From NCBI GenBank assembly GCA_943704525.1, contig CALSCQ010002419.1:1-16973 (forward strand): 16,973 bases of DNA, given 5' to 3'. The notes beneath the pieces are model-generated. The model saw only the letters and a program-made list of their open reading frames with translations, searched no databases and was not told where the DNA came from. Positions 1 through 7,084 of this stretch are shown piece after piece (the stretch's first letter is position 1; each line of letters starts with the position of its first letter). The DNA is from Pigoraptor vietnamica. Taxonomy: Eukaryota; Opisthokonta; Filasterea. The position numbers and the translations under genes are program-made.

Positions 1-42
1 CCCTTTTTCTTACCCGTTCCCCCCCCCCCCCCCCCACCTCAG

Positions 43-818
43 CCTCAACATTATGTTCCTCTTCACGATTGTGGCTCTCATTTCGGCGGGATGGGCGTTC
101 ATCAAGCCCTTCCTCGGCACAAAGGAAAAGCGCATTCTCATGGCTGTCATACCGCTCCAGGTTCGTCTCTCCTCAGACTCGTCGTTCCCTTTGGACGCTT
201 TGTCAGCTACCCTCCACCCCCTTCCCTCCCCTTTTACGCCTTGCGCCGTGTGTGTAACCGATCCACTTTTGTGTAACCAGACCCTTTTCGTGGCTAACGA
301 GTCCGTTCTGTGTATGTTAACCAATCCACTTTTGCCGCAGATCATCGTCAACATTGCACTCATCATCACCAACGAGGAGGAGAAGGGACAGGCCAGCTTC
401 AGCATGTGGATATCCGCGACTGCTTCTCACTGTCTGCCTCATCACGTGCAATCGGTCCGCTCATGCGTGCGACTGCTGCCATGCTCCTCGTTTCCTTGAC
501 TCTTGCCTTGTCTCCCGCTGCGTTGCTCCCTCTTCCTCGTCTTCTCTCTCCTCTCTCCCCGCCCCTTCTCTTTTGGTGTCGCACCAGACGGCATTTTATG
601 CAGTGGACCTCATCTGCTGCTTCTGCGTCATCTACCCTATTGCTGGATCCATCAAGCATCTCCGCGATGCCGCGCAAAATGGCGGGAAAGGTGGGTGCGC
701 GGACCGTTGTTTGTCTCTGCGTGGAATTGTCTCGTGTGTTTCGGAGACTGATGAACTTGCTGGGTGTTTCTCGAACTCGCTCACATTTTTTCACATAATT
801 GCAAGCGCGCATCGCACG

Positions 819-894
<76 letters not shown>

Positions 895-1447
895 GCGCAT
901 ACTCACGAGTGTAATCGGGCAACTCCGCAGCCGCCGTCTCTGTCCAGAAGCTCAAGGTCTTCCGCCAGTTCTATCTCATACTGATGCTCTACGTTTACTT
1001 CACGCGGATCATCGTGGTCATCCTCGTCAACTTTTTCCCGTTCAAGTACGCATGGCTCTCGGACGTGTTCGACGAGGCCGTCAATCTTGCCTTCTTCGCC
1101 TTCGTGGGGTGCGTTACTGCGGTGCTCTTCGTGCATGCGCGCGCGTGTAGTTGTGAATTTCAGAGTGCGTCGCTGTTATGCTGTGCCCGCATGCGCGCGC
1201 GTGTAGTTGTGTATTTCAGAGTGCGTCGCTATGATGCTCTACCCGCAATGGCGCGTGTGTGTGCGCGTACAATGCCGTTTGCCTCTTGATTGGCTCGTAT
1301 TCCCCCTGCTTTTTTTTTTTGGAATGCGATACAAATCCGTCTTTTTTCTTTCGCAGGTACAAATTCCGGCCAAACGCCGACAACCCCTACTTTATGGTGC
1401 CTCAGAATGACGAGGAAATACCCATGATGGACGTCGAAGTCCAGTAA
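43..1447 (+). CDS. GPR107-like: GPR107/GPR108-like seven-transmembrane protein, 3' part (5' end outside window)
   Basis: Exons by splice reading: 43-160, 341-409, 585-690, 931-1108, 1357-1447 (stop TAA 1445-1447); they join in frame to 186 residues. The fragment carries about five hydrophobic segments and family hallmarks: GWAFIKP after the first segment, VDLICC, SIKHLRDA, KLKVFRQFY, YFTRII, and GYKFRPNADNPY just before an acidic tail (NDEEIPMMDVEVQ). These match the C-terminal membrane domain of the Lung-7TM-R family (GPR107/GPR108), Golgi/endosomal membrane proteins linked in animals to trafficking; that role is known for the family and inferred here. Splice acceptors are CAG and donors GT, except the second intron (410-584), which reads AT..AC. 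The first acceptor sits behind a C-rich tract (19-35). The extracellular N-terminal domain and start lie left of the window. Family assignment is firm; GPR107 versus GPR108 cannot be separated. Confidence 0.9.
251..333 (+). repeat. Degenerate direct repeat inside intron 1 of the GPR107-like gene
   Basis: The segment GTAACCGATCCACTTTT near 254 recurs as GTTAACCAATCCACTTTT near 315, about 62 nt apart, with a shorter GTGTAACCAGACCCTTTT copy between. The last copy lies directly before the acceptor GCCGCAG. It looks like local duplication of intron sequence; no function is evident. Confidence 0.5.
410..584 (+). other. Candidate AT-AC (U12-type) intron in the GPR107-like gene
   Basis: No GT..AG pair here both keeps the frame and gives a family-like protein. 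An intron starting ATATCC at 410 and ending AC at 583-584 does: it joins TGG (407-409) to CAG ACG GCA (585 on), giving MWQTAFYAVDLICC, with the spacing between Trp and VDL that GPR107/108 proteins have. ATATCC is the start of the U12 5' splice consensus. TTTCCTTGAC at 491-500 fits the U12 branch site, and no A occurs between 500 and the acceptor AC at 583. The roughly 84-nt branch-to-acceptor distance is long for a U12 intron. This is inference from sequence, without transcript support. Confidence 0.6.
823..891 (+). repeat. (CA)n microsatellite in intron 3 of the GPR107-like gene
   Basis: An uninterrupted CA dinucleotide run of about 34 units lies inside intron 691-930, preceded by a CGCACGCACG transition. 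All predicted proteins of poly-Thr/His or poly-Val/Cys across it are repeat artefacts. Confidence 0.97.
1133..1244 (+). repeat. 56-bp tandem duplication in intron 4 of the GPR107-like gene
   Basis: Two copies (1133-1188 and 1189-1244) share GCATGCGCGCGCGTGTAG at the start and TTTCAGAGTGCGTCGCT inside, with a few substitutions. A partial third start follows near 1245. The duplication carries internal TTTCAG|AG acceptor-like motifs that are probably not used, because the acceptor at 1355-1356 gives the conserved GYKFRP junction. Confidence 0.85.
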
Positions 1448-1710
1448 ATCGCGCTGAGTCCGCGCGTTTTGCCGTTCGTCGTTGCGTGGACGCGTGTTAT
1501 ATGGGAATGACTCACACACCCGGCGTGTGTGCCCCTGCTTCGTCTGTGCCTTTGGGAAGCGTGTTCACTGTGCGTGTGTGCGCGTGCGTGCGTCTCTGTG
1601 AATGGAAGTCGCAATATTTTTGAGAAATATCTGTGGCGTGTGCCGTTCGAGTGAGGTGAAGGCAGTCTCTAGATTACACCATGCATTGGACAATTTCGCG
1701 ACACGCAGGC

Positions 1711-1743
1711 AGCACACGCACACGCACGCACGCACGCACGCAC
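1711..1743 (+). repeat. (GCAC)n-type microsatellite
   Basis: Alternating CACG/CACA tetranucleotide steps form an imperfect simple repeat just downstream of the GPR107-like gene. Confidence 0.85.
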
Positions 1744-1840
1744 AGTCCGCACAGCACGCGCAAACGCGAAAGCAAGAGTCACTAACGAAACGTCATCACA
1801 TCTCACCCCGTATGACTACGACGACATCCGTCTCTCACAA

Positions 1841-2010
1841 GTTCAACGTGTGGACGCCGCCCAACGCAGACACATCGACGACACCCATGTGCTACTCAAG
1901 TTCAACGTGTGAACGCCGCTCATCGCAGACACATCGACGACACCCATGTGCTACTCAAGTGCAACGTGTGAACGCCGCCCAGCGCAGAGACGTCCACGAC
2001 CCTATCGCAC
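1841..2010 (-). pseudogene. Decayed LRR array, 59-bp tandem units
   Basis: Two units of 59 bp (1841-1899, 1900-1958) differ at only three positions, followed by a partial, more diverged third (1959 to about 2010). Read on the minus strand, each unit gives the same leucine-rich motif as the array at the right end of the window (DVSA-L-GGVHTLNLS). The functional array has 60-bp units; here each is 59 bp, so the reading frame breaks at every repeat, and in-frame stops occur. This is therefore a relic of the same LRR family or a non-coding amplification of it, not a gene. The flanks on both sides show no LRR coding continuation. Confidence 0.75.
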
Positions 2011-2245
2011 GACGTCAAAGCAAGCGTCGGTGCGAATGCTGCGAAATGCAGACAGGTCAAAAGGCGCGACAATGCGGCTAAACTGCATTTGCAAACGGAA
2101 GCGCGGAAGCACGCTCAGCACGTCTCGGCCGGGCGAAAACTCACTTCTTTTCCGTAACGACTTGCAGGCGCTTCAGCATGTATAACCTCTGCACAAGCGT
2201 GCATCTCCGAAGAAGTAACGACGTCGTATTGGACCGGCTGTGACC

Positions 2246-2259
2246 AACCCTAACCCTAA
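2246..2259 (+). repeat. Short interstitial telomere-like motif (two CCCTAA units)
   Basis: AACCCTAACCCTAA matches two units of the complement of TTAGGG. It is too short to be a telomere and could be chance or a repair scar. Confidence 0.4.
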
Positions 2260-2858
2260 GCTTAGCCAGACAAGACAGCACCGTGCATTCGTTTTCAATC
2301 AATCCTTACAGTCTGCACTCAGTAGAGTACGCCGGCACGCGGCCGCGTACAGTATCGGCTCAACAAACAGGACGTAGAACGCCGTCGTCACGTGTCAATG
2401 CACGCCGGCGGTATCTGCACAAACAGTACCCACTGGGTGTAAGTGCATGTACAGTATCTGGCAGCAGGGACGTGCGATCTGATTTCAATCGCGGCAAACT
2501 GAACGATGGTCCACGGGCAAGAAATACAATCGGCTGACTCGGCCCGGTCTGAAACTCAGTGAGCCTGAGCTCGCGCCGGGTTACCGCACGGGCAACTGGA
2601 CACATACCACCCCTTAACCACTCTCAGAACAAACAGGACGAGCATCACAAGCCTCGGCTCGTTCAGTTGGCAGACACGTGCAAGCATGCAATTAAGAGCC
2701 GGGCCGAGAGCTGACGGACAACTGATGGCTTAGCCTGGCATGCACATGCATATGGCAAAAGCCCGGACAGTCAAACTTTGTCACTGACGGCTGAACATAC
2801 CCATGTCATGGACATGACGACACGGACCCTGATCGCGACGTTCACAGCCGAGACTGCC

Positions 2859-3323
2859 CTACTGGTCAACCGCACGGCAGCTATCGCAATCCCACAGGCC
2901 GAAGAGTTCAAAAGGACCGTCCTCCGACGGGCTCGTGTAGAGGCCCAGCCGCGTAACTCCGACAAATAGCGCGTCCTTGACCTTCAGCGTCTGACCGGGT
3001 AGCGGCAGGCGGACTGCTGCCGGGCCAAGCGGAGTCCACGTGGACGGATGGTCCCCAACAGATCCCGAGAAACACTCCGAGTCCGCCGCCCTGCACGCAA
3101 GTGCCTTGCCAATGCCAAAGCCAAGAAACGAAGCGTCTAACGTTCCGCCGGATGCGAGGGCCTTCAGTCCCGTGGCGGATGGCTGCGGCAGTCCTGCCTC
3201 GACACCGCCAACCAACGCGCCGGCGAGTGCGACGGAGAGGACGACCGCGGCAAGCAGGGCAATGCGAGTGGGCGCCGCCGCTCCCTTGCGGCAGCCTCGC
3301 GGCGACGCAGAGACAGTCGCCAT
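2859..3323 (-). CDS. Small secreted protein, function unknown
   Basis: A 154-residue frame starts at ATG 3323-3321. A basic N-terminus (RGCRKGAAAPTR) is followed by a strong hydrophobic core at residues 21-40 (IALLAAVVLSVALAGALVGG) and a plausible signal-peptidase site after VEA (about residue 43). The mature part has four cysteines (about 77, 84, 146, 149, the last two as CDSC), suggesting two disulfides or a CxxC site, and alternating hydrophobic stretches consistent with a beta-rich domain. I do not recognise a family. The C-terminus is uncertain: GCG|GTTGAC near the stop could be a splice donor, in which case the protein continues further left. It is divergent from the cupredoxin gene, also secreted, with about 440 bp between starts. 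Confidence 0.6.
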   Translation of the reverse strand: MATVSASPRGCRKGAAAPTRIALLAAVVLSVALAGALVGGVEAGLPQPSATGLKALASGGTLDASFLGFGIGKALACRAADSECFSGSVGDHPSTWTPLGPAAVRLPLPGQTLKVKDALFVGVTRLGLYTSPSEDGPFELFGLWDCDSCRAVDQ

Positions 3324-3760
3324 TGTCTGAGGTCTCCCGGCAGCGGCGGACTGGAGTCAAAATAGTCCGTGGGCAACGTTGCCTCCAACAAACTGTGGAA
3401 TTGGGCATGTCAGAGTCCCCGTCCGAGGTCAGGCGTTGAGTGCGCTCGACCGAAATCCAAATGTCCGCCACGGCAGCCTATTTCCTTTATTGGCAAAACT
3501 GTCAATGTCCTGTCAACGACGGAAGGGGCGTTGGCGTTTTAAATTCCCTTTTCTGGACTGAGCGGGGCGTTGGCACATTTTTCATTGCGGCGAAGGGCGG
3601 TCCTTCTTCTCTGAGGTCAGTCTCAGGCCGGGCGGCAGGTCGGACATTTTGTCGCGAAATCTGACCTTCCGGCTTTTGTTAACTCATGTTCGCGTGTGCG
3701 CCGACATTTTCTCATCATTCCAAAGCACCCGGTCTCAAACGTCGCCGGGGGCTGAAAACA
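3324..3760. promoter_or_regulatory. Divergent intergenic region between two secreted-protein genes
   Basis: This stretch must hold the promoters of both the minus-strand secreted protein and the plus-strand cupredoxin if those starts are right. I see no clear TATA box. A GGGGCGTTGGC motif occurs twice (about 3525 and 3564), each followed within a few bases by a T-rich stretch (GTTTTAAATT, ACATTTTTC), which could be paired regulator sites. That is inference from repetition only. Confidence 0.35.
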
Positions 3761-4901
3761 ATGAGCAAGCAGCCGCTGCGTGTGCCTCGCGGGCCGCTGC
3801 CGCCACCGGCTGCCGGCCGCGCCGATCGCCCGACAGTGTGCGTGGTCGCGGTCATTCTCTTTCTATTGGGCAGTTTGCCGAGCCCATCTGCAGCCACGAA
3901 CTTTGCGGTGACGGTCGCTCCTTCAGGCGCCTTTCAGTTCTCGCCCTCGTCCGTGAGGATCAGCGCCGGGGACACGGTGGTCTGGACATGGGGAGGCAAC
4001 AACCACAACGTCGTCCAGACTGGCTCCTCGGGTTCGTGCACAGCATTGTCTGGAGGCTTCGCGTCGTCCCTTTTGAACTCCGGCGCGCAATTCAGCTTCA
4101 CATTTACAACACCGGGAACGTTCTTCTACGTGTGTACGGTGAGTCAGTTACAATCTATCTGAAACGTACAATTGTCTTTGCCGGCTTTCAGTTCGGTTCC
4201 GCTGTAAGTGGGTTGTCGGTCACTCCGTCGGTCGCTGACTGAGCGACCACTCGGGCGGTCTCCTTGCCCTTGACGCGCAGCCCCATTGTTCGCTGGGCAT
4301 GCAAGCTGTAGTCGTCGTGCAGGCGGGCGCTACGCCGGACGCCGCGGCCGTGGAGAGCGCCGCCTCAGTGGCCCGTTTGCTAGCCACAAGTTCAGTACTT
4401 CGGCTTCAGGATGTCGCGACAAGCTCGGTGTCGGCTGCCGAGGCCCGCGCAACGAGTTCCGCGTCTGCTTACAACTACGCCGCATCTGCGAGCTCTGCGC
4501 TCGCGGTGGCCCCGAGTCCCACGCTGGAACCTTCGGTGAACTTTCGCGTCAGCACCTTTTTTGCCGTCGGTAACGGCTGCGGTGCCCATGGCTCGACGCA
4601 CGAACCCGATTTCGTTGCATGCGATGCCCGCGCGCGGCGTTGCACTGTGAACGGAGCGGTTGGGGGGAACAGTTTGGCGGAAATTTTTTCGTTTCCGTTT
4701 TCCTTTTTGGACGTCTCGACGCCGTCATCCTTTCTCACAACGTGCGCTCTTGATCATTGGATGGAGGACGGGTCGTCGTATGTGTACATGTATGCCAGCC
4801 CGACGCAAGTAGGTGTTCTTACACGGACACTGGAGGTGACTAGGACGACGTCCACGCTCGGCAATTGGACGTTGACCGCCGTGTGGTGGGACGGGATCTA
4901 A
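3761..4901 (+). CDS. Secreted plastocyanin/phytocyanin-like cupredoxin with extra C-terminal domain
   Basis: Exons 3761-4138 and 4281-4901 (intron GTGAGT..GCGCAG, phase 0) give 332 residues. The start at 3761 has A at -3; an upstream in-frame ATG at 3686 is less likely. Residues 25-45 form a signal peptide or anchor. Residues 47-137 form a blue-copper fold: His82 in NNHNVVQ, then after the splice Cys125-x2-His128-x4-Met133, the classical four-ligand set. Cys93 and Cys129 could make the disulfide typical of phytocyanins. An Ala/Ser-rich linker (about 137-215) leads to a roughly 115-residue C-terminal domain with several cysteines and aromatic strands ending near TLTAVWWDGI, which I do not recognise. 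Expected role: extracytoplasmic single-electron carrier or copper-binding surface protein. The ligand set is seen; the partner is unknown. Confidence 0.8.
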
Positions 4902-6053
4902 CTGACCCGCGGCGACGACCGGCCGGATCCCCGGCGTCCGGCGTCACTCACTGACATATTCAGTAAATTGGAGAATCGCCGAGCCCGTTCATTCAGTGTG
5001 CGCGAGATCGAACTTTACATTCTCCAGCCAACTGAACGTCGGAAGCCGTCATCAGTCGAAGATGATTTTCGCCACTGTCACCGTGTGGCATTTGGGGGCC
5101 AGCCGCGCCTTGTCATTTCGCACCGGCAGACTCCGGCATCCGCCGAGCCGCCCAGTTCCCCAGAAGAGCTCTTTCTTAAAGCCGAAACCCCCGTCAGTCT
5201 GGTGCGGCAGGTCGACACTTGGCCACTGTCGCCGGATCAGCACTTCAGAGTGGATCGACCTGTCGGCACTGGCAGACTGGCAGTGGTGGAGCGATCCGGC
5301 AATAAATGCAACCCTCGGCACGGATTCAGTGACTGGCTCAAACCCAGCGCCTTTACGTGTGCCAGTGTTTGTGTGAGAGCGTGCGTGCGTGTCAATGCGG
5401 CGACAAAATGCGCCATTCTTGGCCGCTCTGGAGCAGGCCGTATTACTGAATATTAATTCCATTCGGCAGACCGGCAGGTGCACGCTCGGACGCCGGCACG
5501 CCTCACACGCAGACGGCCCCAGCATCCGCGACCGCCACTGCCGGCGGCGGCAACTACCAGTACTCCGTATAACCCGGGCGGTGCACTCTGTCTGCTCTCC
5601 TCAGTCGGTCTGCATTGCGCTTTGCCAGCAACTGTTTGTTCAGAATCAGTGTGCATTGCAACCAGACAGAAGCTTGTGACTGGCCCGGCACTCTTCAGAT
5701 TGAAATAGACAGGAAAAATCAGTCAACTGCAACCCTTTGCCCCAGTGCTGCATGGCGACGGCGCTTTGGGGTCAAACACAGGTGCCGACGATCCCCCGCA
5801 GCATCCCGCGCCAGCCTTGAGTGGGACATTCTTTTCGAGCCTTGTTGTTTGGCGCAGCCTCAATTCTGTGGCAATGGCTCATATCCTTAGCACACATCCA
5901 CGACTGTCCGCACGTGACCAGTTCCGGGAGCAGGCAGCACGCGCGCAACAATAATGCATAATGCACAAACATCAATAAAAGCAACGCACACGTTGGGCTA
6001 CAACACAACGCACAGACGCGTGAGAATACAGTTGTCGGCAAGCACGTGGCATG
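4902..6053. other. Intergenic stretch with at most a doubtful spliced gene
   Basis: No family is recognisable. Two plus-strand frames stay open from about 4970 to 5376-5456. One could splice from GT at 5356-5357 to the acceptor TTCGGCAG ending at 5469, then run through an Ala/Thr/Gly-rich tail to a stop at 5570-5572 (ending GGGNYQYSV). Codon bias is weak and two frames compete, so I do not call a gene. A GTGCGTGCGTG tract (about 5380) looks like intron or simple sequence. From 5580 to 5970 I see nothing convincing. The left copy of a tandem duplication begins near 5977. Confidence 0.4.
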
Positions 6054-6168
6054 TCACACAGATAGCAAGCCACTGCGACAAAAGCAACGCACACGTTGGG
6101 CCACACCACAACGATGCAAACACAGCTTGTCAGCAAGCATGCCACACAAATAGCAAGCCACTGCATAC
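5977..6168 (+). repeat. Tandem duplication of about 103 bp
   Basis: Copy 1 (5977-6079) and copy 2 (6080 to about 6168) both begin AAAAGCAACGCACACGTTGG and end with ATAGCAAGCCACTGC. The second copy is about 14 bp shorter and more diverged in the middle. Copy 2 overlaps the predicted tail of the LYRM2-like gene. On the minus strand the AAAAGC end reads as a T-rich GCTTTTGTCGCAG stretch resembling a splice acceptor. Confidence 0.8.
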
Positions 6169-6715
6169 GCACCGTATGTGCCCCTCTCGTTGAGCTTTGC
6201 CTGCACCACCTGCTCTCTCAAGACTCGCGCCGCCTGCTCTCCGTCTCCAATCAGCTGCGGCACGTGACCGCAAGTAAGCCTCTCGCCACTATACCCTCGA
6301 CACCTCCAGAACAGCGCAACAGTCAGCCTTTCGCATTCATAACCCACAACACCTAGCGTAACACACACCTTTCGCACGGCCTCCTCCTGCGTCTCGCCCT
6401 TGTGCTTTGCAAACTGCTGGCGAATAAATTGCCGCGAAGCTGCACAATAAACACCGCACTCACCAAAAACGCACACGCAAATGGCACATACTCGTGCGCA
6501 GATATTCGCGTTCTACGGTTGTTCGCACTCACACACTCACGTGGGTGCTCAGACGTTCAAACTGCACGCACTCGTGCAAAAAACACAGTGTACGCACACC
6601 GTCATGTAGTACCTTCAAGGGCCTTCTCGTCACCGGCAAAGGCTTCACTGCGCGCACGAAGTAATTGCCGATAACAAGCGCGAACTTGCGCTGACAAGGA
6701 TGCCGACGTCGCCAT
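6054..6715 (-). CDS. LYRM2-like: LYRM2-like LYR-motif mitochondrial protein
   Basis: Three exons on the minus strand: 6715-6613, 6439-6369 and 6254-6054, with GT..AG introns of 173 and 114 nt; the junctions keep frame and the product is 124 residues. Exon 1 gives MATSASLSAQVRACYRQLLR, where CYRQLLR is the LYR-type tripeptide region of Complex1_LYR proteins. Exon 2 gives FIRQQFAKHKGETQEEAVRK and exon 3 begins LIGDGEQAARVLREQVVQAK, matching the order and spacing of LYRM2 (REEF..NK..EE..IR..I..G...L). LYR proteins are small mitochondrial matrix factors that bind acyl carrier protein and support respiratory-complex assembly; that role is inferred from family. LYRM2 is about 88 residues, so the last 40 or so here, Cys-rich and encoded by a tandem repeat, are suspicious. 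A GTGCGT donor at 6172 could end the conserved part and splice elsewhere. Confidence 0.8.
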
Positions 6716-7084
6716 GGTGCCAGTGCGATTTGCTTGCAAAACGCACGGAAATCTCGATCTGTTGGTCTTGAACAGCTGGCCGCGACACCATCCACGTGAC
6801 ACAATGACTTTCGTGCGAAAGTTCGCTTCGTTGTCTGATTGGATGAAAAGATAAATAGAACATTGTCTGGACAACATCGTGTCCATCAATGTCAAAACGT
6901 CGCCCTATTGCGTCTCTGTCGTTTGTTTTGCTGTCGCTCTTCCCTCTCCGTCGCTCTCTCGCCGTGCAATTAGCCTTGCTCCACTGAGAGCGACGCTGTC
7001 TTCATGCACTATATAATGGCTGCGCTTGCAATTCACCACCCTAGCGCCAGGCATACCCCGACTGCTTTCGATTACTCATTTACC
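6716..7084. promoter_or_regulatory. Divergent intergenic region between LYRM2-like and pseudokinase genes
   Basis: It separates two genes transcribed away from each other. A CTATTTAT box (minus strand, 6858-6851) lies about 136 nt upstream of the LYRM2-like start. A pyrimidine-rich stretch (about 6907-6960) precedes the TATATAA at 7010-7016 that faces the pseudokinase gene. No other gene is evident. Confidence 0.45.
7009..7016 (+). promoter_or_regulatory. TATA-like box of the pseudokinase gene
   Basis: CTATATAA lies about 70 nt upstream of the ATG at 7085, which has a strong ACCATGG context. If this is the TATA box, the in-frame ATGs at 7004 and 7016 would lie upstream of the transcript, favouring 7085 as the start. 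The position is similar to the TATTTATA upstream of the F-box gene. Confidence 0.45.

Larger units (their letters stand above)
1448..2858. other. Low-coding intergenic stretch
   Basis: No open frame here resembles a known family or has convincing codon structure. It holds the 3' flank of the GPR107-like gene, a GTGT/GCGT-rich patch near 1564-1600, the (GCAC)n run near 1711-1743, the LRR-derived 59-bp repeats at 1841-2010 and a telomere-like motif at 2246-2259. From about 2270 to 2858 I see only short, unconvincing open frames on both strands. Confidence 0.6.

Noticed and set aside
354-914. Open frames running through the (CA)n run near the left end
   Set aside because: They cross introns of the GPR107-like gene and contain poly-His/Thr from the microsatellite; the spliced reading explains the region.
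1841-2010. Direct repeats considered as a CRISPR array or integron-like repeats
   Set aside because: Units are contiguous without unique spacers, the context is eukaryotic, and the sequence matches the LRR-coding repeat.
2246-2259. Telomere or chromosome end
   Set aside because: Only two CCCTAA units, flanked on both sides by non-telomeric sequence.
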